A DNA stretch of 64,000 nt from JAZBPO01 sp963691775 (GCA_963691775.1 OY829369.1:3162001-3226000); one strand, 5' to 3'; positions 46,307-55,863 are shown, counted from the stretch's first letter. Notes: generated by a model not told the origin, from the letters alone. Program-made: numbers and translations.

Positions 46307-47320
46307 TCAGCCGTTCCGGTACAGATAGCTGTATCCGTTGATTGCGGGTACGCCGCCGAGGTGGGCGTAGAGCACATTCGAGCCTTCGGGGAAGAAGCCC
46401 TTGCGCACAAGATCGATCATGCCCTGCATCGACTTACCCTCGTAGACCGGGTCGGTCATCATCCCTTCGAGGCGCGCGCTGAGGCGGATCGCGTCGTTTG
46501 TTTCCTGTGAGGGCACGCCGTAGACCGGATAGGCGTAGTCCTCCTTCAGCACCAGTTCTTCGTCGCTGATCCTGCGGCCGAGCTTGATCAGCTCCGCCGT
46601 GTTCTGGGCGATCGACATGACCTGCGCGCGGGTCTGCGCGGGGGTGCACGAGGCGTCGATGCCGATCACGCGGTCGGCGCGCCCGTCGAGGGCGAAACCC
46701 ACAAGCATGCCGGCGTGGGTGGAGCCGGTGACCGTGCACACGATGACGTAATCGAAGCGCAGACCCATCTCCGCCTCCTGCGCCCGGACTTCTTCTGCAA
46801 AACCGACGAACCCGAGCCCGCCCAGGGGATGAACGGACGCGCCTGCGGGAATGCCGTAGGGCACGCCGCCACGGTCCTTCACGTCTTCCATGGCGCGCGC
46901 CCAGCTTTCGCGGATGCCGATGTCGAAGCCTTCGTTCACGAGCTCGATCTCCGCGCCCATCACGCGGCTCATGAGAATGTTGCCGACGCGATCGTAGACG
47001 GCGTCCTCGAAGGGCACCCAGCTCTCCTGCACAAGGCGACACTTCAGCCCGAGCTTTGCCGCAACGGCTGCAACCTGCCGCGTGTGGTTGGACTGCACGC
47101 CGCCGATGGTCACGAGCGTGTCCGCGCCCTTCGCGAGGGCGTCGGGCACGATGTATTCGAGCTTGCGGACCTTGTTGCCACCGAAGGCGAGGCCGCTGTT
47201 GCAGTCCTCGCGCTTGGCAAAGAGGTTCACCCGGCCCCCGAGATGCTCGGACAGGCGCGGCAGGGCCTCGATCGGAGTCGGGCCGAAGGTAAGCGGATAG
47301 CGTTCGAATGACTCGAGCAT
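46307..47320 (-). CDS. acdS: 1-aminocyclopropane-1-carboxylate deaminase
   Basis: A 337-residue PLP enzyme with Lys50 in FGGNKVRKLEYIVP and Ser in QSNHTRQVAAVAA. The discriminating residues are Glu in DPVYEGKSMQGMI and Leu in YAHLGGVPAINGY, which correspond to Glu295 and Leu322 of characterised Pseudomonas AcdS. Sulfhydrase-type homologues carry Ser and Thr there. The start FERYPLTFGPTPI is also AcdS-like. So it likely splits ACC, the ethylene precursor, to 2-oxobutyrate and ammonia. That points to contact with plants or algae, or use of a related small amino acid. The frame is open to 47788, but 47320 matches the family start. Confidence 0.9.
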   Translation of the reverse strand: MLESFERYPLTFGPTPIEALPRLSEHLGGRVNLFAKREDCNSGLAFGGNKVRKLEYIVPDALAKGADTLVTIGGVQSNHTRQVAAVAAKLGLKCRLVQESWVPFEDAVYDRVGNILMSRVMGAEIELVNEGFDIGIRESWARAMEDVKDRGGVPYGIPAGASVHPLGGLGFVGFAEEVRAQEAEMGLRFDYVIVCTVTGSTHAGMLVGFALDGRADRVIGIDASCTPAQTRAQVMSIAQNTAELIKLGRRISDEELVLKEDYAYPVYGVPSQETNDAIRLSARLEGMMTDPVYEGKSMQGMIDLVRKGFFPEGSNVLYAHLGGVPAINGYSYLYRNG

Positions 47321-47495
47321 GGTCAGGGCCTCACGGGACGCCAGTGCGTTCCCGGACAGGGTACCCGCGGCGGCGCCGGCTTTCCGTTCCCGCGCTAGTC
47401 GTACGCGAGGGGCGGTCGGGAAGCGATCATCGGGCCCAGCGCTGTTAACGTCGGCGCTGCCCCGACTCCCTTTTTCCTGCAGCGGAGCCCGACCC

Positions 47496-48344
47496 ATGGA
47501 ACGCAAACCTTTCGACCCCGCAGGCAAGCATGCCGTGATCACCGGCGCGGGCAGCGGCATCGGCCTTGCGCTCGCGCGGGCGCTGACGGAATTGGGCGGC
47601 GCCGTGCTCATGGCGGACGTGAACGAGGCTGCGGCCGTCGCTGAAGCAGAAAAGCTCCGAGCGGCTGGCGGGCGCGCCATCGGGATGGCGTGCGACGTTA
47701 CCCAGGGCGACCAGATCGAAGCCCTCGCGGAGCGCGCCTGGTCGGAGTTCGGCTCCGTGGAGCTGATTGCGAACAACGCGGGCATCACTGTGCCGCGCAG
47801 GAAAGTGATCAGGAGTTCGTTGGAAGACGCCCGGCGCGTGATGGAGGTGAACTACTTCGGGGTCTGGCAGGGCGCCTCGGTGTTCGGTCAGCGCTTCGTC
47901 GAACAGGGCACGCCGGCTCATATCCTCAACACGTCGTCCGAGAACGGCCTCGGCGCGCCGGTGAAGGGGATCGGCCTGTACACCGCGAGCAAGCACGCCG
48001 TGCTCGGCATGTCCGACGTCATGCGCCAGGAGCTGCCGGATCACATCGGCGTGAGCGTGCTCTGCCCGGGGGCGGTGGCCACGGGCATGACGCGCCTGCC
48101 GGAGAAGGAGGGAGAACTCGAGTTCGGCATGGCGCCCGAGCAGATCGCCGCAATCGCGATCCAGGGCATGCGCGAGGGGCACTTCATCATTCCCACGCAT
48201 CCTCCGATGCGCGAGTTCGTTGACGAACGCTACGAGGCGACGGCGGCCGCCTTCGAGTCACTTTCTCCTCGTTTCGAGGGCGATGAGCGCATGGACACGC
48301 GCCACATCGTTCGGGTGATGACGGAGCGCATGCGCCGCGGCTGA
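47496..48344 (+). CDS. SDR family oxidoreductase
   Basis: A 282-residue SDR with VITGAGSGIGLALARAL, Asp after the second strand (LMADVNEA, hence NAD preferred), NNAGITVPRR, NTSSENG and the catalytic GLYTASKHAVLG (Tyr162, Lys166). C-terminal extension after residue 250 (FESLSPRFEGDERMDTRHIV) is longer than average. ATG at 47496 was chosen; divergent from acdS with 175 bases between. Confidence 0.85.
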   Translation: MERKPFDPAGKHAVITGAGSGIGLALARALTELGGAVLMADVNEAAAVAEAEKLRAAGGRAIGMACDVTQGDQIEALAERAWSEFGSVELIANNAGITVPRRKVIRSSLEDARRVMEVNYFGVWQGASVFGQRFVEQGTPAHILNTSSENGLGAPVKGIGLYTASKHAVLGMSDVMRQELPDHIGVSVLCPGAVATGMTRLPEKEGELEFGMAPEQIAAIAIQGMREGHFIIPTHPPMREFVDERYEATAAAFESLSPRFEGDERMDTRHIVRVMTERMRRG

Positions 48345-48442
48345 GCGAATCAGTGCCCGCCGAACACGCGCGATGATCGGCGGCCTTGACCGGTGGGCAC
48401 GGCTCAGCACACTAGCCGCCACACTACGCTGGAAGTCTTCAC

Positions 48443-49060
48443 ATGGCCATTCTCGGGGTCGCGGGCGGCAGCTGCTCGGGCAAGACGACGCTCGTTGAAC
48501 ACCTGGCGCAGCGCCTCGGTCCAGCGCGCTGCGCCGTGTTGCGTCAGGACGACTACTACCGAAGCCAGCCGGGGGCCGATCCCACGAAGGTCAACTTCGA
48601 TCACCCCGACGCGATCGATTTCGAATTGCTGGCCGAGCACCTTGATGCGCTGCGTGACGGGCGTCCGGTCCCGGTGCCGATCTACGACTTCACCACCCAC
48701 GCGCGCCTGGACGAAACGCAGATCCTGCAGCCGAAACCTTTGCTCATGGTGGAAGGCACGCTGCTGCTAGCGATACCTGCGCTCCTGCCCCGGTTCGATC
48801 ATCGCGTATTCGTGGAGTGCCCCGCCGACGTGCGCCTTGCCCGCCGCCTGGAGCGAGACGTGCGCGAGCGCGGCCGCAGCACCGCGAGCGTGCACGCCCA
48901 GTTCGCCAATCACGTCGAGCCAATGCAGCGCGCCTTCGTGGATCCGTCCCGCGCCGCCGCCGATCTCGTGCTTGATCAGAGCGCGCTCGGCGCGACGCTT
49001 GCGGACGCATCCCACCTGCTGTTGAACGCCTGCGAGGCGCTCGCTTCGCAGGCGCCCTAG
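48443..49060 (+). CDS. udk: Uridine kinase family protein
   Basis: A 205-residue P-loop kinase: VAGGSCSGKTTLVEHLA, LRQDDYYRSQ, IYDFTTHAR and the Arg-rich lid LARRLERDVRERGRST, the layout of uridine/cytidine kinase and phosphoribulokinase relatives. It would phosphorylate uridine or cytidine in salvage. The length is on the short side for Udk (usually ~210), so another nucleoside or vitamin substrate is possible. Its 3' end overlaps the tail of the convergent GST-like gene by 4 bases. Confidence 0.82.
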   Translation: MAILGVAGGSCSGKTTLVEHLAQRLGPARCAVLRQDDYYRSQPGADPTKVNFDHPDAIDFELLAEHLDALRDGRPVPVPIYDFTTHARLDETQILQPKPLLMVEGTLLLAIPALLPRFDHRVFVECPADVRLARRLERDVRERGRSTASVHAQFANHVEPMQRAFVDPSRAAADLVLDQSALGATLADASHLLLNACEALASQAP

Positions 49061-49863
49061 AGCGGATCGCCCCCGAGCACGGCGGGCGCCTCGCAGTACG
49101 TGGTGAGGATGTAGCGCTGGTGTTCGCCGATGCGATCCGAGAGCGCTTCCGCGATGGCGGGAATCTGGCCGTTCATGGCAAAGAATCGAAGCATGCCCTG
49201 GTTCTGCTTGGTGACGGGCATGATCTCCGGCGGCGGCGGTGCGATGGCCATGCTCATGGTCGCCCAGTAGACGTCGACGGCGCTGATCGAGTCGCCCACC
49301 AGATAGCGTGATCCCCGCTGGGCCTGCGCGGCCAGGCGCTGGTCCAGCAGGCGCAGAATCTCCGCGATCTTCGCTGCCGCCGCTGCGCTGGCTGCCTCGC
49401 TGTAGCCGTACTTCCGCGCCAGCGGGCTGTCCATGAGGATGCGCATGTTCCACACGAGCCCGTCCTCGCCCAGCACGACGGCGCACAGGCCGAGGATTTC
49501 CACGCGCTGTTCGAAGTCGTCGGGAAGAAGCTTCGGGCTGTCTGCTACACCGATCCGCTCCGCCAGCGCGAGCTGTTCGCTCCACACGTTCCGCGGCCGT
49601 TCCTCGTCGTGGAACATGGTCGGCAGGCTGGTCTGGCTGGTGAGCTCATAGAGCCGTGCCTGGCGGTCCTTGCCGGTTTCCTTGTCCACGCCCATGAGCG
49701 GGTGCAGCGCCCGTACGAGTGGCACCTGCTTCACGTAGCAGATGTTCTTCAGGGCCTCTGCGTAGAGCGCCGGTACGCCGGGCACGAACGTGACGCGCGT
49801 TCCCGTGGTCATGGCGGCTGCTTCGTCGAGCGAAACGAACTGCGGGGCTTCTTGAGCGGACAT
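49057..49863 (-). CDS. Glutathione S-transferase-like protein
   Basis: A 268-residue protein: a thioredoxin-like N-terminal region (residues ~20-105) and an all-helical C-terminal domain (KIAEILRLLDQRLAAQAQRGSRYLVGDSISAVDVYWATMS, the GDSIS-x-D motif of GST C domains). The usual N-terminal catalytic Ser/Cys/Tyr position is unclear. It could be a non-catalytic GST or a detoxification enzyme. ATG at 49863 was chosen; the frame continues to 50241 without support. Confidence 0.75.
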   Translation of the reverse strand: MSAQEAPQFVSLDEAAAMTTGTRVTFVPGVPALYAEALKNICYVKQVPLVRALHPLMGVDKETGKDRQARLYELTSQTSLPTMFHDEERPRNVWSEQLALAERIGVADSPKLLPDDFEQRVEILGLCAVVLGEDGLVWNMRILMDSPLARKYGYSEAASAAAAAKIAEILRLLDQRLAAQAQRGSRYLVGDSISAVDVYWATMSMAIAPPPPEIMPVTKQNQGMLRFFAMNGQIPAIAEALSDRIGEHQRYILTTYCEAPAVLGGDPL

Positions 49864-50225
49864 TGGAGGGTCTCTCGGTGATGGAGGCAGGTGCGCAGTG
49901 GAGTCCCTCGACGCCGGTACCGTCAACCCCGAGTCGCCGCCCCGCTGAGGCTGCCGCCGAGGCTGCTGACGAGGCTGCCGCCGAGGTTGTCTTCGACCTG
50001 CCTGCGAACCGGGCGCGCCGGGGGGGCCGCAGGGGCCGTGCGGGATGAGGCCGCATCGCGGGTGCATGTGCACGTCAGGGGGGCGTGCAGCACGGCAGGC
50101 GGTGCTCGCCGCGCGCCGTTCGAAGGTCTGCGCAGGCCGATCGGATGCGCTCTGCGACCCTTCGTCTCGCCGTGATTTCCGATTTCTGCGCGCACCCGGC
50201 GCCAGAGTTGTGTAGAAACGCGCCC
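49864..50225. other. Divergent intergenic region, GST / RIO kinase
   Basis: About 360 bases with a GAGGCTGCCG-like low-complexity stretch at about 49945-49990 (imperfect direct repeats). No gene is supported; both promoters are expected here. Confidence 0.4.
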
Positions 50226-51116
50226 ATGAAGACACCGCCACGCCTCCAGCCCCTTGTCGAGGAAGGCCTCATCGACGAGGTCGTCGACCGCCTCATGAGC
50301 GGCAAGGAGGCCGACGTGTGGGTGGTGCGCTGCCAGGGCGAGCTGCGCTGCGCAAAGGTGTACAAGGACGCCGCGAAGCGAAACTTCAAGAAGGCCGCGA
50401 CCTACGCCGAGGGCCGCAAGACCCGCAGCGGCCGCCGCGCGCGCGCCATGGAGCGGAATTCACGCTTCGGCCGCGCGGAGCGCGAGTCGGCATGGCAGCG
50501 CGCCGAGATCGACGCGCTCCGTCGCCTGGCAAGCGCCGGCGTGCGCGTACCGGAAACCTTCGGCGTCATGGACGGCGTGCTGCTCATGGAGCTGATCCAG
50601 GGCGACGACGGTATGGAAGCCCCGCGTCTCGGCGAGATCGTGATGGATCGCGAACAGGCGCTCGAAGACCACGCAACGATGCTCGGCTACGTCGTCGCCA
50701 TGCTCTGTGAAGGCCTGATCCACGGCGATCTATCGGAGTTCAACGTGCTCGTGGACCCCTATGGCCCCGTGATCATCGACCTGCCGCAGGCGGTGGAGGC
50801 GGCCGCGAACAACAGCGCCGCTGAACTTCTCGTGCGCGACGTGAACACCATCACCAGCTACTACGCCGAGTTCGCACCGGAGCTGAAGGGGCTGCGCTAC
50901 GGCGAGGAGATCTGGGCGCTCTACGAGGCGGGTGACCTGCATCCGGAAGTCACGCTCACGGGCGCCTACGAAGACCCGGACGAGAAAGCGGACGTGGATG
51001 CGGTGCTCGCCGAGATCCAGGCGGCAATTGCCGAGGAGAACGCGCGCCTTGCGCGCATGGCGGGTGAGGACGACACGCCGGAGGCGCCGCCGCGACCGCC
51101 CTGGGACGTCGGCTGA
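50226..51116 (+). CDS. RIO1-type serine kinase
   Basis: A 296-residue atypical kinase. The RIO pattern is seen in LMSGKEADVWVVRCQGELRCAKVYK (ATP-site Lys), then a basic loop with KTRSGRRARAM, the catalytic IHGDLSEFNVLV (Asp) and metal-binding VIIDLPQAVEAA. C-terminal acidic, Pro-rich tail. RIO kinases are known for ribosome maturation in archaea and eukaryotes; bacterial roles are poorly understood. The ATG at 50226 fits the domain start. Confidence 0.86.
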   Translation: MKTPPRLQPLVEEGLIDEVVDRLMSGKEADVWVVRCQGELRCAKVYKDAAKRNFKKAATYAEGRKTRSGRRARAMERNSRFGRAERESAWQRAEIDALRRLASAGVRVPETFGVMDGVLLMELIQGDDGMEAPRLGEIVMDREQALEDHATMLGYVVAMLCEGLIHGDLSEFNVLVDPYGPVIIDLPQAVEAAANNSAAELLVRDVNTITSYYAEFAPELKGLRYGEEIWALYEAGDLHPEVTLTGAYEDPDEKADVDAVLAEIQAAIAEENARLARMAGEDDTPEAPPRPPWDVG

Positions 51117-51120
51117 CCCT

Positions 51121-52290
51121 TCAGACTACTGCGCCGGCGGCCTGTCCGGAGGCCCAGGCCCATTGAAAGTTGTGGCCGCCAAGGTGGCCGGTCACGTCGA
51201 CCGCCTCGCCGATGAAGTGCAGCGCTTCGTGGTCTCTGCACTCGAGTGTCTTCGACGACAGCGCGCGCGTGTCGAGACCGCCGAGCGTGACCTCGGCCGT
51301 ACGCCAACCCTCCGTGCCCGCAGGCCGTATGGTCCAGGGCTGGCATGCCCCGGTGATGGTCTCGACGTCTGCTTCCGTGAGTTGGCCCAGCGGCTTGTCC
51401 GGCAGCCAGTGTTCGCACCAGCGCTGCGCAACGCGGCGCGTGAGCAGTTCGCGCAGAAAGGTGCGCAGTTCGATCTTCGGGCGCTGGGCGCGCGCGCTGC
51501 GGATCGTTTCTGCAATGTCGAGATCCGGGAACAGGTTGATCTCGACGCTCTCGCCCGGTGACCAGTAGGAGGAGGCCTGCAGCACCGCCGGGCCGCTGAG
51601 GCCGCGGTGCGTGAACAGGAGGTGCTCGCGGAAGGTGGTGCCCGCCGCGCTGACCGTCGTGTCGAGCGATACCCCGGACAGATCGCCCAGTTCCTCGAGC
51701 TGCGTGGGGGCGAGCGTGAACGGTACGAGCGCAGCCCGCGTCGGCTGCACGGCGAGGCCGAGTTGGCGCGCGAAATCGAAGGCGAAGCCTGTCGCGCCCA
51801 TGGTCGGAATCGAGTAGCCGCCGGTGGCGATGACGAGCGATTCGCACTGCAGCGATTCTTCGGCCGTGTGCACCCTGTGAGGCGGACCGAGCTGCTCTAC
51901 TTTCACGGGCGTGCGCACGCGGATCTCCACGTGGGCGGCATCGCACTCTGCCTGCAGCAGATCGACGATGTCCTTCGAGGAGCGGTCGCAGAAGAGCTGG
52001 CCAAGCGTCTTCTCGTGGTAGGGGATGCCGTGCTGCTCCACGAGCGCGATGAAGTCCCAGGGCGTGTAGCGGCTGAGCGCGGACTTCACGAAGTGCGGAT
52101 TGGCCGACAGGAAGTTTTCCGGCCCGCAGTACATGTTCGTGAAATTGCAGCGACCACCGCCCGACATGAGGATCTTCTTGCCGATGCGATTGGCGTGATC
52201 CAGTACGAGCACGGAACGGCCCCGGCGGCCCGCGGCGATGGCGCACATGAGGCCTGCAGCGCCGGCTCCGATGATGATGACGTCGTGCAC
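51121..52290 (-). CDS. HI0933-like flavoprotein (NAD(P)/FAD-dependent oxidoreductase)
   Basis: About 389 residues: N-terminal FAD motif HDVIIIGAGAAGLMCAIAAGRRG, KKILMSGGGRCNFTN (HI0933 hallmark), FCDRSSKDIVDLLQ, SLVIATGGYSIPTMGATGFAF and a C-terminal GEAVDVTGHLGGHNFQWAWASG. The family is found widely and has been called aminoacetone oxidase-like; its substrate is not established. GTG at 52290 suits the FAD-motif start; the frame opens at 52335. It converges with the RIO kinase gene, 4 bases apart. Confidence 0.85.
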   Translation of the reverse strand: MHDVIIIGAGAAGLMCAIAAGRRGRSVLVLDHANRIGKKILMSGGGRCNFTNMYCGPENFLSANPHFVKSALSRYTPWDFIALVEQHGIPYHEKTLGQLFCDRSSKDIVDLLQAECDAAHVEIRVRTPVKVEQLGPPHRVHTAEESLQCESLVIATGGYSIPTMGATGFAFDFARQLGLAVQPTRAALVPFTLAPTQLEELGDLSGVSLDTTVSAAGTTFREHLLFTHRGLSGPAVLQASSYWSPGESVEINLFPDLDIAETIRSARAQRPKIELRTFLRELLTRRVAQRWCEHWLPDKPLGQLTEADVETITGACQPWTIRPAGTEGWRTAEVTLGGLDTRALSSKTLECRDHEALHFIGEAVDVTGHLGGHNFQWAWASGQAAGAVV

Positions 52291-52489
52291 GTGCGGGCGT
52301 CCGTGGCAGGGGCGCCGAACCGGCGCGGAGAACAAATCGACACGCGCGGCAGCTTACCGCTCGCAGAGTGTGCCTGCGCTGTCGCTCGCCGTGAGTCGGC
52401 AGCTGCGAGGGTGCGCAGGCCGTATGGACCCGCTTCGCATGCGTCCAACACAATGGCGATGGGTATGGGGCGTGATGGGGAGCTGAGAG

Positions 52490-53305
52490 ATGGAAAACGG
52501 CGAAGGCCGCCTGGCCGGCAAGGTTGCGTTGATCACGGGCGGGGCGAGTGGCATCGGCCGTGCCTGCGCCGAGCGCTACGCAGAGGAAGGCGCTGAAGTC
52601 GTGATCGCGGATCGCGATGCCAGGCGCGGCGCGGAGGCGGCCCAAGCGCTGCAGGCGAGGAGCAATCGCCGCGCCTTGTTCGTCGAGGTGGACGTGGCAG
52701 ATGAGCCTAGCGTCGAGGCGATGGTCGCGCGGACGGTGGAGGCGTTCGGTCGCGTGGATACGGTGCTCGCCGCGGCCGGAATCTCGAATTCGGGGTATGA
52801 GTCGGGCGTTGTCCAGGATCGGGATGCCGACGCCGCATCGCGGCTCCTGATCAATCAGTCGCTGGCGGACTGGGAGCGGGTGATCGCGGTGAACCTCACC
52901 GGCGTCATGCTCACCGACCGCGCTGCGGCGCAGGCGATGGTCGCCACCGGCGGCGGCACGATCGTGAACATTGCCTCCACCGCAGCCCGCGTTCCCTTGC
53001 CGGGTGCGGCGGACTACAACGTTTCCAAGGCGGGTGTGGCCATGCTCACCAACGTGCTGGCCGTGGAGCTCGTCAGCCACGGTATTCGCGTGAACGCCAT
53101 CGGGCCTGGCTTCGTCGAAACCCCCATGACCCAGGCCATGCAGGACGACGCTGAAGGTCGCGAAATGATGCTCGGCATGACGCCCATGGGGCGCCTGGGT
53201 ACGCCGCTCGAGATGGCGAATACCGCGCTGTTCCTCGCCTGTGGAGAGTCTTCGTACATGACCGGGCAAACGCTGTACCCGAATGGCGGGATGTACGCCG
53301 CCTGA
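52490..53305 (+). CDS. SDR family oxidoreductase
   Basis: A 271-residue classical SDR: ALITGGASGIGRACAERY, IADRDARR (NAD-preferring Asp), LAAAGISNSG, IVNIASTAA, catalytic DYNVSKAGVAML (Tyr, Lys), and the C-terminal FLACGESSYMTGQTLYPNGGM typical of the FabG-like group. Substrate unknown. It stands alone between convergent and divergent neighbours; ATG at 52490 overlaps an AGAGATGG context with GAGAG as ribosome site. Confidence 0.84.
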   Translation: MENGEGRLAGKVALITGGASGIGRACAERYAEEGAEVVIADRDARRGAEAAQALQARSNRRALFVEVDVADEPSVEAMVARTVEAFGRVDTVLAAAGISNSGYESGVVQDRDADAASRLLINQSLADWERVIAVNLTGVMLTDRAAAQAMVATGGGTIVNIASTAARVPLPGAADYNVSKAGVAMLTNVLAVELVSHGIRVNAIGPGFVETPMTQAMQDDAEGREMMLGMTPMGRLGTPLEMANTALFLACGESSYMTGQTLYPNGGMYAA

Positions 53306-53388
53306 GGTAGCGCCGCGCAAGGCCGGATGAGGCCGCACATGGCCTGGTGCAGCGCGCGGGCCAGCCCGAAGAGGGTCGGGCGCGCCGG

Positions 53389-53967
53389 TCAGGCCATCGC
53401 GCCCCACACCGCCAGGGCAAAGACCAAGTAGGCAACGTGGATCGTGCCCAGCGCGCCGAGCAGCACGCGGTTCAAGCGATCCGTATAGCGCCGCCACGCC
53501 CAGAGGAATGCGGCGAGCGCCGCGAGGAGTTCTGCGGGCATGAACCATCGCCCGTAGTGCGCCGGATCCCAGTACGAAACCGGACTTTCGAAGCGGAAGT
53601 CGCTGACCGGCCAGAAGTGGCGATGGCCGTCGTCGTGGTGCAGCGCCAGATCAGCGACGCCGTGCAGGGCCATGCTCGCGCACAGCAGCAGTCCGATCGG
53701 CCAGTGCCGCCACGCGCACAGCGCAGCTGCTCCGCCGATCAGTACCAGTGAGTTCGGCGCATCGAAGAAGGCCTGCCACTGCGGGGCAAAGTAGCGCTCG
53801 GACCATATTGTCGCTTCGGGGACGCCCTCCAGGTGCTGCACCGCGTAGAACACGAGCATTGGCAGGTCGGGCAGCAGGCCGCCCGCCAGCACGGCCGCGA
53901 CCGCGCCGGGCGGTGTCACGCGGCCCAGCAGTGCAAGATTGATGAGTGCGTGGGCGGGGGTGTTCAT
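53389..53967 (-). CDS. Multi-pass membrane protein, metal-dependent-hydrolase-like (YdjM/DUF457-type)
   Basis: A 192-residue membrane protein with about five helices. NTPAHALINLALLG with AVLAGGLLPDLPMLVFY, then SMALHGVADLALHHDDGHRHFWP, shows clustered His and Asp residues near the membrane, the pattern of YdjM-type proteins often annotated as membrane-bound metal-dependent hydrolases. The activity is not demonstrated for the family in general. ATG at 53967 was chosen; convergent with the SDR. Confidence 0.7.
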   Translation of the reverse strand: MNTPAHALINLALLGRVTPPGAVAAVLAGGLLPDLPMLVFYAVQHLEGVPEATIWSERYFAPQWQAFFDAPNSLVLIGGAAALCAWRHWPIGLLLCASMALHGVADLALHHDDGHRHFWPVSDFRFESPVSYWDPAHYGRWFMPAELLAALAAFLWAWRRYTDRLNRVLLGALGTIHVAYLVFALAVWGAMA

Positions 53968-54227
53968 CGGCTGTCGTGTCTCGATCTGCAGCGGATGTGT
54001 TTTCGCCTGGAGGCGTGGAGACGCCGGCGCGCTTCCCGCGTGTGCCGACGGGTGTCCCAAGCGCCGGATAAACATCACTAGGGAGGGTGGCCGGCCGTGC
54101 GAAGCGACCGGCTCGCCCGCAGGGGGCCGCGTGAGTACCCTTCGATACGAGAAGGCCTGCGGCCGTATGCGTGGAATCGTATCGCCCCGGCGGCTGGGAT
54201 CAATGCATGGGTGGCGAGGGGGAAGTC

Positions 54228-55778
54228 ATGGCCTGGGAACGCGAGATCGAGGAACTGCACGAGCGCAGCGCGCTCGCCGAAGCGATGGGCGGCACGGAGA
54301 AGGTCGCGCGGCAGCACGAGTTCGGGAAGCTCACCATCCGTGAACGGATCGACGCCATTGTCGATGCAGGCAGCTTCCATGAGATCGGCAAGCTTGCCGG
54401 CGTCGCGCGCTATGACGATGACGGTACGCTCATCGCGTTCACGCCAGCGAACTTCGTGTTCGGCACCGCAGAGATCGATGGCCGGCCCGTGATGATCTCG
54501 GGCGACGACTTCACCGTGCGCGGCGGCAGCGCCGATGCGTCCATCGCCGGCAAGCGCCTGCAGGCTGAAGCCCTGGCGCTGGAATTGCGCCTGCCCCATG
54601 TGCGCCTCGTGGACGGCATGGGCGGCGGTGGCTCGGTGAAGACCATAGAGATGGCCGGGCGCACCTACATTCCGCAGGTGGCGGGCTGGGACACGATCGT
54701 CGGCCACCTTGCCGTTGCGCCTTCCGTGTCGCTCGCGCTCGGCAGCGTTGCCGGTATCGGCGCGGCCCGGGTCGCCACTGCGCACTACTCGGTGATCGTG
54801 AAGGACACGGCGCAAATGATGATTGCCGGCCCCGCGCTCGTGGACTGGGCCAGCCTCGGCGATGTGTCGAAGGAAGAGCTCGGCGCCAGCCGTATCCATA
54901 CGCGCAACGGTTCCATTGACGACGAGGCGAAGTCGGAAGCGGAAGCCTTCGCCATGGCGAGCCGCTTCCTTTCCTATCTGCCGAGCAGCGTCGAGGAACT
55001 GCCGCCACGGCTCGAGTGCGACGATCCGGTCGAGCGCGCCGAGGACTTCCTCGTGAACGTGGTTCCGAAAGACCCGAGGAAGGTCTATCGCATGCGCCCG
55101 GTCGTGGAGGCGGTGGTGGATCGCGGGAGCTTCTTCGAGATCGGTCGGCACTGGGGCAAGTCGATCATCACGGGCCTCGCGCGCCTGGATGGCGTACCGG
55201 TTGCCGTATTCGCGGGCGACCCGATGATCTACGGCGGCGCCTGGACGGCGGACAGCTGCCGGAAACTGATCCGGCTCGTTGATCTGGCGTCGACCTTTCA
55301 TCTGCCGCTCGTGCACCTCGTTGACTGCCCGGGATTCCTCATCGGCAAGCAAAGCGAAGAAAGCGGCACGATCCGGCTCGGCGCGACGGCGCTCGCGGCC
55401 CTTGGTCAGGCCACCGTGCCCTTCTGCAGCGTGGTGGTGCGCAAGGCTTTCGGCGTGGCCGGCGCGTCGAACACCAAGCCCGGCGCAACGCACTTTCGCC
55501 TCGCCTGGCCGTCGGGGGACTGGGGCTCCTTGCCCATCGAAGGCGGCATCGAGGTCGCCTACAAGGCGGAACTTGCAGAAGCCGAAGACCCGGACGCGCA
55601 TCTCGCGAACATCAAGGAGCGCCTGAATCGCGTTCGCTCACCCTACCGGTCTGCGGAGTTCTTCGAGATCGAGCAGATCATCGACCCTCGCGAGACGCGT
55701 GCGCACCTGTGTCGATGGGTGAACCTGGCGCGACGTGCCCTTGAAACCGGGCCGAGTGCGTTCGGGTATCGGCCCTAG
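54228..55778 (+). CDS. Acyl-CoA carboxylase, carboxyltransferase beta subunit
   Basis: A 516-residue carboxyltransferase of the propionyl/methylcrotonyl-CoA type. Both crotonase-like halves are present (N half with VRLVDGMGGGGSVKTIE and GSVAGIGAARVATAHYSVIVKD; C half with GVPVAVFAGDPMIYGGAWT, VDCPGFLIGKQSEE). It moves the carboxyl group from biotin to an acyl-CoA. The partner biotin carboxylase/carrier subunit is not in the window. ATG at 54228 follows GAGGGGGAAGTC; 54171 is an alternative. Its stop at 55776-55778 lies at the edge of the cassette array. Confidence 0.88.
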   Translation: MAWEREIEELHERSALAEAMGGTEKVARQHEFGKLTIRERIDAIVDAGSFHEIGKLAGVARYDDDGTLIAFTPANFVFGTAEIDGRPVMISGDDFTVRGGSADASIAGKRLQAEALALELRLPHVRLVDGMGGGGSVKTIEMAGRTYIPQVAGWDTIVGHLAVAPSVSLALGSVAGIGAARVATAHYSVIVKDTAQMMIAGPALVDWASLGDVSKEELGASRIHTRNGSIDDEAKSEAEAFAMASRFLSYLPSSVEELPPRLECDDPVERAEDFLVNVVPKDPRKVYRMRPVVEAVVDRGSFFEIGRHWGKSIITGLARLDGVPVAVFAGDPMIYGGAWTADSCRKLIRLVDLASTFHLPLVHLVDCPGFLIGKQSEESGTIRLGATALAALGQATVPFCSVVVRKAFGVAGASNTKPGATHFRLAWPSGDWGSLPIEGGIEVAYKAELAEAEDPDAHLANIKERLNRVRSPYRSAEFFEIEQIIDPRETRAHLCRWVNLARRALETGPSAFGYRP

Positions 55779-55835
55779 CGGAAAAGCTGAGGTCGCGGCG
55801 TGCTCGTGCGCAGAGTGCCGTGCTTGTGTGTTCCA
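55772..55835 (-). repeat. Degenerate attC-like site at the distal end of the array
   Basis: GCCCTAGCGGAAAAGCTGAG at the left and GTGCTTGTGTG at the right resemble the ends of the attC site at 62864 (CTAACGGCAAGGCTGAGC...GCTTGTTGGG) with several mismatches. It overlaps the carboxylase stop. If genuine, it belongs to the sulfotransferase cassette and marks the old end of the array. Confidence 0.35.
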
Positions 55836-55863
55836 GCTTTGGTTCCCCTGCTGCGCAACCCGC

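Noticed and set aside
50966..53548. 860-codon minus-strand frame
   Set aside because: Spans the HI0933 gene and an SDR in a different frame; low-complexity Arg/His-rich product typical of GC-rich shadows.
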